Source: Chryseobacterium sp. Tr-659 | Lineage (GTDB): Bacteria; Bacteroidota; Bacteroidia; Flavobacteriales; Weeksellaceae | NCBI RefSeq assembly: GCF_011752975.1 | Contig: NZ_VWWP01000002.1 | Span: 124,001-188,000, forward strand | Length of the DNA: 64,000 nt | Direction: 5' to 3' | In this document: in pieces, positions 33,871 through 43,784 of the stretch | How the letters are laid out: each line of letters starts with the position of its first letter | Position numbering within the stretch: the first letter of the stretch is position 1 | Program-made: the position numbers and the translations under genes | Notes under the pieces: model-generated | What the model was told of the DNA's origin: nothing | Databases searched by the model: none | The model's input: only the letters and a program-made list of their open reading frames with translations

Positions 33871-34902
33871 CTACTTTTTCTTTTCAATATTTTCAGCTAG
33901 TAGAAGTATCTGTTTATTTATTGCATCTGCATTTTCTTTTTTCGTAATAATACTACTATGGCTTGCGTTCATAATTATTTGCTTTCCGTTAGAAGAGAGT
34001 TCTTTTAGTTCTTTTTGCATATCAAACCATAATTGAACTTGATTTTCAGGGTTAATTCCTGATTTTCTGTATTTTTCTTTTTGTGAATCTTTATACTGTT
34101 CTGTAGCAGTAAAAACCAACACAGGTAATGAATCTAAACCTTTTGCCATTCCAGCACGCTTCAATACATCATTTGTAAGTTCATTCTCTCTTAAAAACAT
34201 TCTATAAACATCTCCGGAGTTATAAGTTAACGACTGTGAACGACCATACAGTTCTTTCGGCAAACCATCACCTTGATACGGAGCCTTACCGAGTGTTTTA
34301 TTATAAATACCCAAAATGCCTAAATCTGCAAGTATAGATCCTATTGTTAATAATTTTGCCTGTCCTTTCGGAACTAATTCTTTTTGGGCTAAGCGACTCC
34401 ATTGTTCAGGATGACTTGAATCTATGAAAACAATTCCCTCTACTTCATTGGGATAAAGATCTCTAAATATTCTACAATAAGGGCCTCCCATAGAATGACC
34501 AACCAGAATGTATGGGGGTTTTTCTCCGATCTTATCTAACAATTCATGAAGCTGATGTGCATAAAACTCGGGAGATATATTATTCCTATTACTTGATTCA
34601 CTAAACCATTTTCCGTCTCTGTCATAGCGTATAACTCTCGTTTGGGTTTTCAAACCTTCTGCCAGCCAATGCAGCATATCCGTATTGCTATGTGCTCCGG
34701 CTTCAATAATAATAGTAGGCAATGATTTCTTTTCACCATCTATCCTTGTATGAATATTGGTTCCATTAACATTCACCAGTTTACCTGGCGGGATGGGTTT
34801 TGAACTCAATAATCGGTAACATATACCAGAGAACAGTAATAATATTAGAATTCCTAATATAAGCTTACCTATAAACTTAAATATTTTTAGAGTCAGTTTC
34901 AT
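33871..34902 (-). CDS. Membrane-anchored alpha/beta hydrolase
   Basis: A 343-residue alpha/beta-hydrolase-fold enzyme. An N-terminal hydrophobic helix (residues 12-30, IGKLILGILILLLFSGICY) anchors it or directs export. The nucleophile elbow is G135-H-S137-M-G-G in YILVGHSMGGPYC. The oxyanion region is EAGAHSNTDMLHW, and the catalytic histidine is probably in NASHSSII near residue 315. Typical reactions are ester or amide hydrolysis; substrate unknown. The last 27 codons are nearly duplicated at 12920-13042 on the far side of the toxin locus, which indicates a second hydrolase gene that was destroyed there. It stands alone with its own terminator. Confidence 0.87.
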   Translation of the reverse strand: MKLTLKIFKFIGKLILGILILLLFSGICYRLLSSKPIPPGKLVNVNGTNIHTRIDGEKKSLPTIIIEAGAHSNTDMLHWLAEGLKTQTRVIRYDRDGKWFSESSNRNNISPEFYAHQLHELLDKIGEKPPYILVGHSMGGPYCRIFRDLYPNEVEGIVFIDSSHPEQWSRLAQKELVPKGQAKLLTIGSILADLGILGIYNKTLGKAPYQGDGLPKELYGRSQSLTYNSGDVYRMFLRENELTNDVLKRAGMAKGLDSLPVLVFTATEQYKDSQKEKYRKSGINPENQVQLWFDMQKELKELSSNGKQIIMNASHSSIITKKENADAINKQILLLAENIEKKK

Positions 34903-35261
34903 AGTTATTTTTGAATTTCATATTGATAATGGCGGAAAGGCCGGGGCAGAATCTTTCATCGAAGATAGGCCTATAGAATCTTTGGAATGGATATCGTTAT
35001 TAATTTTCCGCAAATATAACAAAAAGTAGAAGGAAATTAAAGGTTTTATAGCTAAGCTTACGCTCTACACCGCTTTATTAGAATTAAAAGTCTTTCCCGT
35101 TTTCTCTTTTGTTTTCGGTTGAAGCTGCTGCGATCACTTTTAGCTCCTTTTCTGGTTTTTTTGTTTGTATATGAATGGATGTGCTTTTAAGGTTCCTAGC
35201 TTTCCACTTTGGTTATACTATAAACCTGGAAGTTGTTTGCAACCTGAATTCAGATAAGAAA
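34903..35261. other. Intergenic region without visible gene
   Basis: About 360 bp between the hydrolase start and the response-regulator stop. I see neither an ORF with coding character nor a clear terminator or promoter box. Confidence 0.4.
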
Positions 35262-35945
35262 CTAATTCTTCTCAAGAAAGCGAAACCCCACACCATGTAT
35301 ATTCTCGATCGCCACATTATTTTCATGGGCAAGTACTTTTCTCAGTCTTGAAATAAAAACATCCAGACTTCGTCCCATAAAATAATCGTCATCGCCCCAT
35401 ATGGCTTTTAATATATCCTGTCTTTTCAGAATGGTATTTTTATGGTTGATAAAATAAAAGAGCAGATCAGATTCTCTTTGTGTAAGAGTAAAGAGCTGTT
35501 CCTGATCCTTTAGCGTATAATTTCTGGGATCAAAATCATATTTTCCTACTCTGTAGCTGGAGGTAAGGATATTTGTTTTCCTTGATCTTTTAAGAAAAAC
35601 TTCAATTTTTAAGATAAGCTCTTCAATGCTGAAAGGTTTTACCAGGTAATCATCAGCACCAATTTTCAGACCTTTAATTCGGTCTTCTTTTAACGCTTTG
35701 GCAGAAATGAATATGATGGGAACTTCCGAATTACGGCTGCGTATTTCCTGTGCCAGTTCAAAACCGTTTATTCCTGGCATCATAATATCCAGTAAGCAGA
35801 TGTCAAAATTATGACTGTTAAAGGCATCTAATGCGGATTTTCCGTCTGCATAATGGTTTATTTCGTAATAAGCTTCAAGACTATCCTGTATCAGAAAAGC
35901 GATGGTTTCATCGTCTTCTGCATATAAAATTTTAGATTTATCCAT
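35262..35945 (-). CDS. OmpR/PhoB-family response regulator
   Basis: A 227-residue two-component regulator. The receiver domain (about 1-118) has acidic residues E10-D11-D12, phosphoacceptor D53 in CLLDIMMPG, and the conserved Lys in YLVKPF. The winged-helix DNA-binding domain (about 130-227) ends in SLDVFISRLRKVL and IENIHGVGFRFL, the typical recognition helix and wing. It is encoded 8 nt downstream of the cognate histidine kinase and will be phosphorylated by it. Targets are not evident. The divergently oriented DUF1573 gene beyond the kinase is a possible target by position only. Confidence 0.95.
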   Translation of the reverse strand: MDKSKILYAEDDETIAFLIQDSLEAYYEINHYADGKSALDAFNSHNFDICLLDIMMPGINGFELAQEIRSRNSEVPIIFISAKALKEDRIKGLKIGADDYLVKPFSIEELILKIEVFLKRSRKTNILTSSYRVGKYDFDPRNYTLKDQEQLFTLTQRESDLLFYFINHKNTILKRQDILKAIWGDDDYFMGRSLDVFISRLRKVLAHENNVAIENIHGVGFRFLEKN

Positions 35946-35953
35946 TCCTTACC

Positions 35954-37204
35954 TTATTTATCAGGGAAAAAAATAGTGGTGGTGATTCCGGTATCCGGGT
36001 TATTCACAACAGATATCTTCCAATTGTGCTGCTGAACAATTTTTTTTACATAAAATAAGCCCAGCCCAAAACCGTTAATTTCGTCACTTTTATTTGTATT
36101 TACCCTGTAAAATTTATCAAATATATGAGGAATATTTTTAGCAGGGATCCCCATTCCGTTATCTTTGAACATCAGACAGAGCCCTTTAGTATTTTTATGA
36201 GCCGAAATGATAATCTCAGGATCTGTTTCACAATATTTTACAGAGTTGTCCAGAAGGTTATAAATAATATTACTAAAATGGAACTCATCAGCTATAATCG
36301 AAATTCCATCTTCAACAGCTACCCGGATTTTTACATTCTCATTCTTTTGCCGAACCGATTCTGCAATGTCTTCAATAAATGGGAGCAAAACGATCCTTTG
36401 TGGCTTTAAAGAAAGGCCAGAGGCATCATTTTTAGCAATATTCAATATTTTCTCAATGTGATTGTTGAGTTTTAAGCTCTGATTGATGATAATAGAAGTA
36501 TAAGTTTTAAGTTTGGGATTTCCCTGTATTACTTCCTGTTTGTTTAATGATTCCGAAGCCAGCAGAATAGAGGAGAGCGGTGTTTTGAACTCATGGGTCA
36601 TATTATTGATAAAGTCCCGCTGCAATTCCGAGAATTTTTTTTGCTGAATAATAGTATAGATGGAATACACATATACGAACAAAATAATGATAATGGCGAA
36701 AGTAAGAAGATACCAGAATCTCAGGGAACTTACCAGGTAAGTATTTTTATCCGGAAAACGGATAGAAAAATAATATACAAGATTTTTGTGTTTCGGAAAA
36801 TCAATAGTCTTACTTTTAGTATTCTGCTGATTGGGGGATATATATTTTCCGTACATCATTTTATCGTTATGACAATTGTACAGGGCATATACATAATCCG
36901 TATTGATCTGGAAACGGGTAAATTCGGTTTTCAGATAATATTCGAGAACAGCAGGATGAATTTCTTTATTGATATTCACCAGATAGTAATCGTTGGCAAT
37001 ATTCTGTACAGGATTTTCAGTCAAAGAAGTCTGGCCTCCGGATAATTTTTCAACCACTTCCATTAAGGCAATATTGACTTTCTGATCGAACTTCTGATCC
37101 TCGAGGTTATAAGCCTGTCGCGTCCAGAGAAGTTGAGCTATCAAAATACCAATAATAGCTACAAATCCCAAAGAAATAATGATATTGAGTTTTTTGATTT
37201 CCAT
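35954..37204 (-). CDS. Sensor histidine kinase
   Basis: A 416-residue membrane kinase. TM1 at about residues 8-28 and TM2 at about 166-186 bracket a periplasmic sensor domain without a recognisable fold. Then come the HisKA dimerisation helix with H204 in NNMTHEFKTPLSS and the HATPase_c domain (N box IIYNLLDNSVKYCE, G1 DNGMGIP, G2 GFGLGLFYVKKI). All catalytic elements are present. It is paired with the adjacent OmpR-type regulator in one operon. It resembles the Bacteroidota kinases of the form TM-sensor-TM without HAMP. The stimulus is unknown. Confidence 0.94.
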   Translation of the reverse strand: MEIKKLNIIISLGFVAIIGILIAQLLWTRQAYNLEDQKFDQKVNIALMEVVEKLSGGQTSLTENPVQNIANDYYLVNINKEIHPAVLEYYLKTEFTRFQINTDYVYALYNCHNDKMMYGKYISPNQQNTKSKTIDFPKHKNLVYYFSIRFPDKNTYLVSSLRFWYLLTFAIIIILFVYVYSIYTIIQQKKFSELQRDFINNMTHEFKTPLSSILLASESLNKQEVIQGNPKLKTYTSIIINQSLKLNNHIEKILNIAKNDASGLSLKPQRIVLLPFIEDIAESVRQKNENVKIRVAVEDGISIIADEFHFSNIIYNLLDNSVKYCETDPEIIISAHKNTKGLCLMFKDNGMGIPAKNIPHIFDKFYRVNTNKSDEINGFGLGLFYVKKIVQQHNWKISVVNNPDTGITTTIFFPDK

Positions 37205-37308
37205 TTACAGAAACAATATTATCCAAAAAAAGTAATTAATTCCAGATCATTAACAACTCATTAACAAATGTTAGAAAGCGGTTAACAAAATGTATAAGCC
37301 ATCCGTTT

Positions 37309-37316
37309 TACATTTG
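37309..37316 (+). promoter_or_regulatory. -7 promoter box of the DUF1573 gene
   Basis: TACATTTG, a perfect TAnnTTTG match, 49 nt before the ATG at 37365. The region between it and the kinase start is shared, divergent promoter DNA. Confidence 0.55.
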
Positions 37317-37364
37317 CTAAAGATAATATTGTTATTCTGAGTTTAATCATAAAAATATATACAC

Positions 37365-37775
37365 ATGAAAAATTTAAAAATCTCCGCTTTACTTGCTGTT
37401 TTAGCATTTTCTCCTTTTTATGCAAATGTCATCTCTGAAGGAATTCCGTCTATTGTACATAGAGTTGCTGATGCTATTAAATGGAATAAAGAATCCATTG
37501 ATGTTGGGAACATTCCGCAGGGAAAACCAAAGTTGATCAGATTTGAATTTACCAATACCAGCGCAAAACCGGTGATCATAGAGAATGTAGCACCATCATG
37601 CGGATGTACAACAGCAGATTATACAAAAACTCCGATTCAGCCAGGGAAAAAAGGCTTTGTTGAGGCAAGTTTCAATGCTGCTGCAGTGGGACCTTTCATG
37701 AAAACGGTTAATGTTACTACAAGTGAGAGCAAAACTCCTAAAACCTTGTCTTTTAAAGGTGTTGTAACTCAATAA
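37365..37775 (+). CDS. Exported DUF1573 protein
   Basis: A 136-residue protein with signal peptide (ISALLAVLAFSPFYANV) and one Ig-like beta domain of the DUF1573 family. It shows the hallmark sequence FTNTSAKPVIIENVAPSCGCTTADYT and GKKGFVEASFN. The family is very common in Bacteroidota envelopes; its biochemical role is not established, though a CGC motif and ASH-like fold suggest protein binding. It is divergent from the two-component operon and followed by a bidirectional terminator. Confidence 0.9.
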   Translation: MKNLKISALLAVLAFSPFYANVISEGIPSIVHRVADAIKWNKESIDVGNIPQGKPKLIRFEFTNTSAKPVIIENVAPSCGCTTADYTKTPIQPGKKGFVEASFNAAAVGPFMKTVNVTTSESKTPKTLSFKGVVTQ

Positions 37776-37790
37776 TTAATATTGTAAATA

Positions 37791-37827
37791 AAAACAGGCT
37801 GTCTTGTAAAAAGGCAGCCTGTTTTTT
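37791..37827. terminator. Bidirectional terminator between converging genes
   Basis: AAACAGGCTG pairs with CAGCCTGTTT around a 12-nt loop. It has T-runs on the plus side and an A-run giving T's on the minus side, so it can serve both the DUF1573 gene and the ABC operon. Confidence 0.8.
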
Positions 37828-37856
37828 ATTTGCATGATTTTCAATTGGTAAAACAA

Positions 37857-38552
37857 TTATATCGTTTTCAGGTACAATTCCTGTAATTCCTGTGCTGTAA
37901 ATGCTTTAGAAGGTAAATTCTGAACCAGTTCTCCCTGTTTCATAATCCCGATATTGGTGGCAACACTTACCGCATTAAAAATATCATGAGTTGCCATCAA
38001 TACCGTTCTGCCTTCTTTACCCAGCTGGCGTACAATTTCTGTAAATTCCGCCGTAGCTATGGGATCCAGCCCGCTGGTAGGCTCATCGAGAAGAAGAACT
38101 TTCGCATCTTTCGCAAGGGCAATGGCAATGCCTACTTTTTGGCGCATTCCTTTAGAGTATCCTCCTAAAGCTTTCTGATGGGCTGTTTCCTGAAGACCGG
38201 TTCGTTTAAGCAATTCAGATAATTCGTCTTTATGATAGTTGAAACCTGCAATTTTGGAGAAGAAATCAAGATTTTCTATCCCTGTAAGATGAGGGTAAAG
38301 CAATACCGTTTCAGGGATATAAGCCAGATGTTTTTTTATTTTTTGAGGATGTTCATTTACAGAGATGTTGTTAATAAAAGCATCTCCTGATGTTGCTTTT
38401 ATAAGCCCGAGAAGGATATTGATAGTTGTACTTTTACCCGCTCCGTTTTGCCCGAGAAGAGCAAAGATCTCACCTTTTCCGACCTCAAGATTTAATGATT
38501 GAAGAGCTGTAAAGTCGTTATATTTTTTATGTAGATTGATTGTTTTTAGCAT
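37857..38552 (-). CDS. ABC transporter ATP-binding protein
   Basis: A 231-residue ATPase subunit with all ABC motifs: Walker A GQNGAGKSTT, the ABC signature as YSKGMRQKVGIA, Walker B VLLLDEPTSGLDP, and the H-loop ATHD. It belongs to the ABC-2/NosF-like group that energises export of metals, lipids or drugs. Its start overlaps the stop of the upstream permease by 7 nt, so the two are translationally coupled. It is the last gene of an operon with two permeases and a TonB receptor. Confidence 0.93.
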   Translation of the reverse strand: MLKTINLHKKYNDFTALQSLNLEVGKGEIFALLGQNGAGKSTTINILLGLIKATSGDAFINNISVNEHPQKIKKHLAYIPETVLLYPHLTGIENLDFFSKIAGFNYHKDELSELLKRTGLQETAHQKALGGYSKGMRQKVGIAIALAKDAKVLLLDEPTSGLDPIATAEFTEIVRQLGKEGRTVLMATHDIFNAVSVATNIGIMKQGELVQNLPSKAFTAQELQELYLKTI

Positions 38553-39892
38553 AGTTTTCTGTATTTAATTTGTGAAAGGATGATAAGCAGCATAATAAAG
38601 ACCAGATAGGGCAGGAAGAGCTGTAAGAATTTTAATTGCTCTGAAAATCTGAATGTTTGAATATCTTGTAGCTTCCAGTTTACAGATTCCGTATTTTTCC
38701 CTGAGAAAATAAGAGGGTAAAAGAATAAACGTTTTCCCTCATGAAACTTCTTTAACCCGGAGGCATATTGTAAATGATTATTGATATCGGTTTTTGCCAG
38801 TTGGCTTCCGGTAAGCTGCGTGTGAAGATTAGGGAGCAGGTAGCCTAAATAAATAGCTGCCTGATTTCTTTTCTTCATTTTCTCTGCATATTGTTTTGAA
38901 GATTCCATAGATTCAAGATCTCCCATATGCTGCATTGCGTAATACCACGTCCATGTAAATGCATCGCTTTCCTGAACAGTGAATTTTCTGTATTGAGGAT
39001 ATACTTTGTAAAACTTTTCCATCGTAGGCTGTTTGGCCTCGTCCCATTTATTATGATATCCTTCTCTTTGCTGCATTACCGCTTTAAGAGATTCATGCAC
39101 CGGATAAAGCTTTTGGATCAGTATATTGCTGCCCATCGGAATAATAAAATTGATGCTTACCCATACAATAAGAAGTATCAGGGCATTCTGAGCAGATGAC
39201 TTCCGGAAAGAAATAATCCACCGGCACAAAGCAAACCAGAATATGATATACAAAAGACCAATAATGATAAAAGCAAGATAATATCTGTCCAGAGGGATGC
39301 TGAGCCAAACCCAGGAAATGATAATCAAAGCCGTGTAAATTAAGGTTATGGCCAGAAACCGTATCAACATCTTGTGATCCAGGATCTTTGTTAAATTACC
39401 ACTTTGAACAGAAAGCAGCTTCCAGGTACCTCTTTCTTCCTCTTCAGAAATCAGGTTATAGCAGAACGCCACAATTACCAATGGAAAGAGAAAAACCACA
39501 ACGAAGCTGAAATCAAAATTTCCTACCGCCGCATTAGCCGGGTTATAAAAATCAGAATTATAGCGTTGTTCTTCAAGGTTTCTGATGGTAACTCCCTGAA
39601 TAGAAGGATTCAGATCACGCATGCCAATATTCAAAGCAGCCAGCTCCGGAGTTTCATTCACTAAATTAAATTTAATATAGTAAAGAGCCAGCCCGAGGTC
39701 ATCTTTGTGGAATTTTATATTTCTTTCAATACTTTCTTTCTGAAATTCTCCGCTTCTGGAGATGATGTCTTCATTCCGGTCAAGGAATTTCTTTCCTGTG
39801 TAAATGGCCATAAGCCCGGCGAGGAATAAAAATAACAATGCAATGATATAAGCTTTGTTACGATAAAATTGGGTATATAAATAATGATTCAT
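38546..39892 (-). CDS. ABC-2 permease with DUF3526-type domain (second permease)
   Basis: A 448-residue membrane protein. TM1 (AYIIALLFLFLAGLMAIYTG) is followed by a large extracytoplasmic region, then a cluster of five hydrophobic helices at about 120-260 containing SEEEERGTWKLL, the motif typical of ABC-2 permeases next to their coupling helix. A second soluble loop at about 265-420 and a final TM complete the DUF3526 architecture. It abuts the other permease gene with no gap and overlaps the ATPase gene, so a heteromeric exporter is likely. Confidence 0.85.
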   Translation of the reverse strand: MNHYLYTQFYRNKAYIIALLFLFLAGLMAIYTGKKFLDRNEDIISRSGEFQKESIERNIKFHKDDLGLALYYIKFNLVNETPELAALNIGMRDLNPSIQGVTIRNLEEQRYNSDFYNPANAAVGNFDFSFVVVFLFPLVIVAFCYNLISEEEERGTWKLLSVQSGNLTKILDHKMLIRFLAITLIYTALIIISWVWLSIPLDRYYLAFIIIGLLYIIFWFALCRWIISFRKSSAQNALILLIVWVSINFIIPMGSNILIQKLYPVHESLKAVMQQREGYHNKWDEAKQPTMEKFYKVYPQYRKFTVQESDAFTWTWYYAMQHMGDLESMESSKQYAEKMKKRNQAAIYLGYLLPNLHTQLTGSQLAKTDINNHLQYASGLKKFHEGKRLFFYPLIFSGKNTESVNWKLQDIQTFRFSEQLKFLQLFLPYLVFIMLLIILSQIKYRKLC

Positions 39893-41338
39893 TTAGATTA
39901 ATTTTAATTTTCTTCCACTTACCTCAATAAAAATTATACATACGGCCAGCCAGATTATTAAAGCAACAAAAGAGATGATTTGTTCTCTTATGCTGTCAAA
40001 AACAGAAGCATATTGATATCTGAAATCCGGGAATTTTTTCCAGTTATCCTTTCCGATAATAGCCGGAGGACCACCTTTCTCAGGTTTTATGTTACTGATA
40101 TGTTCAATCTGTAAGTCGTTCAGATGTTGTGCCATTTGGTAGCGGTAGTCTTCTGCCTGCTTCTGAAATTGAGTGTAAGAGAAAAAGTCGGTTCCTGTTG
40201 CCATCATAGAAAAGTTTTTAATGGCAATTGCAGGGTTGATTAATCCGGAAATGTCCGTAAGTCTTTGTTGTTTGTTATAAATATCCTGCAGTTCTTTCTG
40301 ATGTCTGATATAGATTTGTGAGCTTATTTTTTCTCCTTCTTTCATAACAAATCCACCATAATTGAATGGAAGCTCGTTAGTTGTCTGCACCTTATAATGC
40401 GCCAGTAGAGAATCCTTTATCTTTTTAAAATGAGGATCATCCGGATTATGACTGTCACCGGCTTTTAAAATATCCTTTTCCAGATTGGTTTCAAAGGCAA
40501 TGCGGGAAGGAGCCGGATATAGGTTTTGTGCCGCAAACTGAATCCCTTTAGGCAGAACAATGATGAAAAGAAGCCAGAACCCGATAAGGCTGATCAGTGC
40601 TGAAGACGTAGTTTTGCTGTTGGCAGAAACCACAACGGTTAAAGTACAGATGAAAAAATAATAGATCATATAACCCGGCAGTAAGAATAATAGTCTTGTG
40701 AAAATATCAACCCAATCTGTTGCTTCCGTGACTAATGCTGCTAAGAAAACAACAGGAATTACCGGAAGCAGAAAAAACAGAGAAAACTGCCATAATCCCA
40801 GAATTTTCCCTAAAATAAGATCCCTTCCCGAAGCTCCCTGTACGCTGATGATTTTTAAAGTTGCATTCTCCCGCTCCTGGACTATTAAACCAAATCCTAG
40901 AAAAAGAATAATAAGCGGAACAATGCTCTGTAGAATAAAAGCACTGGTGAAGGCTCCGAATCTCACCAAAATACCTGAACTTCCGGCTTCCGACAGATTA
41001 GCCGTGTTTTGTTTATGAGCCTCCAGAAAGATGACGTTTCCAAGATAATCATCCAGCCCGTTATCAAAAATATTTAACGGATGTCCGATCCGGAATACCA
41101 GATAGCCATAATGAGCCATACGATGCGGATGTTTATCCGGGCGGTGCTCCCAGCTTTCCCGGACTTCTTTCCGATACTCTTTTACTTTTGAAAAGGTGTC
41201 TGTGTATCTGGTAAAACCAATGCCGATACTCAGCATACAGAATAAGAGTACAGTGACGGTGATAAGCAGATTCTGTTTTCCTTTAAAAAGATCCTGCCTG
41301 GTTTTCCTCACAATCAGTTGTAAGTTTGAAATTGCCAT
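39893..41338 (-). CDS. ABC-2 permease with DUF3526-type domain (first permease)
   Basis: A 481-residue permease paralogous to the next gene. TM1 near residue 28, an extracytoplasmic loop with HPHRMAHYGYLVFR, then VQERENATLKIISVQGASGRDLILGK, the ABC-2 coupling region, and several further helices. It lies 3 nt after the TonB-receptor stop. In flavobacteria, pairs of such DUF3526 permeases with one ATPase are often found behind a TonB receptor. This suggests that the system deals with the same compound on the inner membrane, though the direction of transport is not proven. Confidence 0.85.
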   Translation of the reverse strand: MAISNLQLIVRKTRQDLFKGKQNLLITVTVLLFCMLSIGIGFTRYTDTFSKVKEYRKEVRESWEHRPDKHPHRMAHYGYLVFRIGHPLNIFDNGLDDYLGNVIFLEAHKQNTANLSEAGSSGILVRFGAFTSAFILQSIVPLIILFLGFGLIVQERENATLKIISVQGASGRDLILGKILGLWQFSLFFLLPVIPVVFLAALVTEATDWVDIFTRLLFLLPGYMIYYFFICTLTVVVSANSKTTSSALISLIGFWLLFIIVLPKGIQFAAQNLYPAPSRIAFETNLEKDILKAGDSHNPDDPHFKKIKDSLLAHYKVQTTNELPFNYGGFVMKEGEKISSQIYIRHQKELQDIYNKQQRLTDISGLINPAIAIKNFSMMATGTDFFSYTQFQKQAEDYRYQMAQHLNDLQIEHISNIKPEKGGPPAIIGKDNWKKFPDFRYQYASVFDSIREQIISFVALIIWLAVCIIFIEVSGRKLKLI

Positions 41339-41341
41339 AGT

Positions 41342-43654
41342 TTAGAATTTATAAGTAGCAGTTAGTAAATAATTTCTTGGTGAGCCCGGAAATAACCGGA
41401 GATAATTCTGAGCTCCCATCCAATAAGTTTTGTTGGTTATATTATTCAGATTAAAAGACAGTTGAATATTTGATTTTGCGGGAGCGTAATATAATGCCGC
41501 ATCTATTGTAGCGTAAGCCGGAAGTTCAAAACTGCGGGTAAACCATGGTACTTTTGAACTTTGGTACAGCATTCCTGCACCAATTCCGAAATCTTTAATA
41601 AAATTAATTGCTGAAAAGTTATAACGCGTCCAGATATTGACAGAGTTTTTAGACGTATTTTCTTTTCTTTTTCCTATAAGATCCGGGTTGGTATCATCCA
41701 GGATTTTGGCATCAATATAACTGTAACCTCCGTAAATATGCCATTCTGGAAGAATATGCCCTGAAAACTCAGCTTCAAATCCACGGCTTCGGTCTGCACC
41801 GCGTTGCGTAAGCTCATCAGGCTGTGACGGGTTGTTGGCATTGAGTAAAATATTTCTTTGGTTAATTTCATAAACCGCAATATTCATGGATATCTTTCCA
41901 AAAAGTAGTGCTTTAACACCTATTTCCTTGAGATCCGATGTTAAAGGCTTAAATCTCGCTGCAGAACCCGTAAGGCTTGATGTGTTGGGCATTAAGGTTA
42001 CTGTATTGGATTGTGGCTGATAACCGGTGAGATAAGTTCCATATACATTGACCTGATCCGTTATGCTGTATGTAATCCCGAATCTGTACAACAATTTATT
42101 ATTTTGAAAAGAGGATTCGTTAACCTCCTTATAATTAGTGGTATCCTGAAACCATTCCTGTCGTATTCCTGATAATATTTTAAACTTTTTCCAGCTGAAA
42201 AGATGCTGAATATAAGCCGCATGCGTAGTGGTAAGAGCAGACGGTAAAGGAGTAATCACGTTGAGTGTATTATAATCAATGCCCTGATGGTTTTCCGCCC
42301 CGGGATTCAGATCAAACGGACTGACATTAGGTTTGGGTAATATCATTCCATGATAATTGAAGGTTTGATAATCACCTGCTTTAGCCGGATTAAATGAAGA
42401 AACTGCACTGCCATCCTTCAAAAGAAAACCTCTTGCGGCATTCTGCTGCCCTCCCTGGCGCTTTTCCCACAGCTGTCCATCGTATCCAATTAATGCCTGA
42501 TGCTGAACAGCGCCGGTAGTAAACTTAAAATTAAAATAAGCATTGATATTATCTGTAGCCCAATTCTGCCTTCTTTGAACAAACTGCATCATAGCAAGGC
42601 TTGAGACCGGTTTATTACTCAGGTCAGGAGCAAAAGAATTGGTTGTTCTGTGTTCCTGAAGGTTTTCTTTCCAGTACTGTTTCATGTAGGAAGCATTGAA
42701 GCTTATAGATTGATTAAAGTGATGGGCAAGACTTCCCATAAGAATAAGTTCTCTGGTTTTGAAAAAATCATCAGGATCTCCCAGGTTTAAGCTCTTGGGG
42801 GTACTGTTAAGATCTGTTTTTCCTGCAACCGCCCCGAAAATAGGCTGTCCTCTGTCCAGATTACCGCGAAGATTATTAAAGATCATTTCTACGTTTACAG
42901 ATGTTTTCTCATTGGGAATAAACGTGAGGGAAGGAGAGATCAATATCCCGCTGTTTTTGACATTGTCCCGGAAAGAATGAGCATCCTGATAAGCTCCGTT
43001 AAAACGATAAAGCAGGGTTTTACTCTTATTCAAAGGTCCGGTAAGATCTGTAGTAATACGATAGGTGTCAAAACTTCCTCCCGATGAACTGATCTCATGG
43101 CGGGCGATTGATAATGGCTTTTTAGTCACCATATTAATAGTACCTCCGGGATCAACACTGGACATAGTAATACTTGCTGGACCTTTATAGACTTCTACGC
43201 GTTCTATATTAGAGGTCATTGGCTGTAAAAAATAAAACTGCCTGGTTCTCATTCCGTTAATAATTTGACCTTCCTCATTTTGGCTGATTCCCCGGATGTT
43301 ATACTGATTATAATAACTGGAAAGAGATACGCCGGCAACATTTTTCATCACATCCCCAAGCTGGAAGGCCTGTCGGTCTGTAATTAATTCCTTTGTGACC
43401 GTGTTGAGAGTGAGAGGTAAGTCCTTGTTTTTCATTGCAATTTTCGTGGCGGCAAAAGAGTAATCCGAAGTATAATCTTTAGATTTTCTTCCGATAATTT
43501 CAACAGTTTGTACCTCTGTTGATAGAGAATCCCCAGGATGTGACTGAGCATAGAAAAATGATGATACTGTAATAAGCCCTAAGCTGAAAAACTTTACAGG
43601 GTTTGGGGAAATAAAATGAATTATTCCCGGATAATAAAAATTATAGGTAATCAT
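41342..43654 (-). CDS. TonB-dependent siderophore-type receptor
   Basis: A 770-residue outer-membrane receptor. After a signal peptide (about residues 20-37, ending SSFFYAQ) comes a plug domain with VTKELITDRQAFQLGDVMKN, the VEVYKGPASITMSSVDPGGTINMVTK box and YNIRGI, then a 22-stranded barrel ending in TATYKF. This pattern matches the siderophore/ferrichrome receptor subfamily rather than SusC. It heads the ABC-2 operon and lies behind a small Cys/His-rich secreted protein. That combination fits uptake of a metal complex; the ligand is not readable from sequence. Confidence 0.9.
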   Translation of the reverse strand: MITYNFYYPGIIHFISPNPVKFFSLGLITVSSFFYAQSHPGDSLSTEVQTVEIIGRKSKDYTSDYSFAATKIAMKNKDLPLTLNTVTKELITDRQAFQLGDVMKNVAGVSLSSYYNQYNIRGISQNEEGQIINGMRTRQFYFLQPMTSNIERVEVYKGPASITMSSVDPGGTINMVTKKPLSIARHEISSSGGSFDTYRITTDLTGPLNKSKTLLYRFNGAYQDAHSFRDNVKNSGILISPSLTFIPNEKTSVNVEMIFNNLRGNLDRGQPIFGAVAGKTDLNSTPKSLNLGDPDDFFKTRELILMGSLAHHFNQSISFNASYMKQYWKENLQEHRTTNSFAPDLSNKPVSSLAMMQFVQRRQNWATDNINAYFNFKFTTGAVQHQALIGYDGQLWEKRQGGQQNAARGFLLKDGSAVSSFNPAKAGDYQTFNYHGMILPKPNVSPFDLNPGAENHQGIDYNTLNVITPLPSALTTTHAAYIQHLFSWKKFKILSGIRQEWFQDTTNYKEVNESSFQNNKLLYRFGITYSITDQVNVYGTYLTGYQPQSNTVTLMPNTSSLTGSAARFKPLTSDLKEIGVKALLFGKISMNIAVYEINQRNILLNANNPSQPDELTQRGADRSRGFEAEFSGHILPEWHIYGGYSYIDAKILDDTNPDLIGKRKENTSKNSVNIWTRYNFSAINFIKDFGIGAGMLYQSSKVPWFTRSFELPAYATIDAALYYAPAKSNIQLSFNLNNITNKTYWMGAQNYLRLFPGSPRNYLLTATYKF

Positions 43655-43784
43655 GAAAATGGTTGAACAGGCATTAGATATGCCACATTAATAAAAGGAT
43701 ACCTGTTATTTGTAAAGCACAAATATCCACGGAATTATTATACAGACTAAGGAATCTGTATGTGTAAAATGGTTGCAGTTTAAA

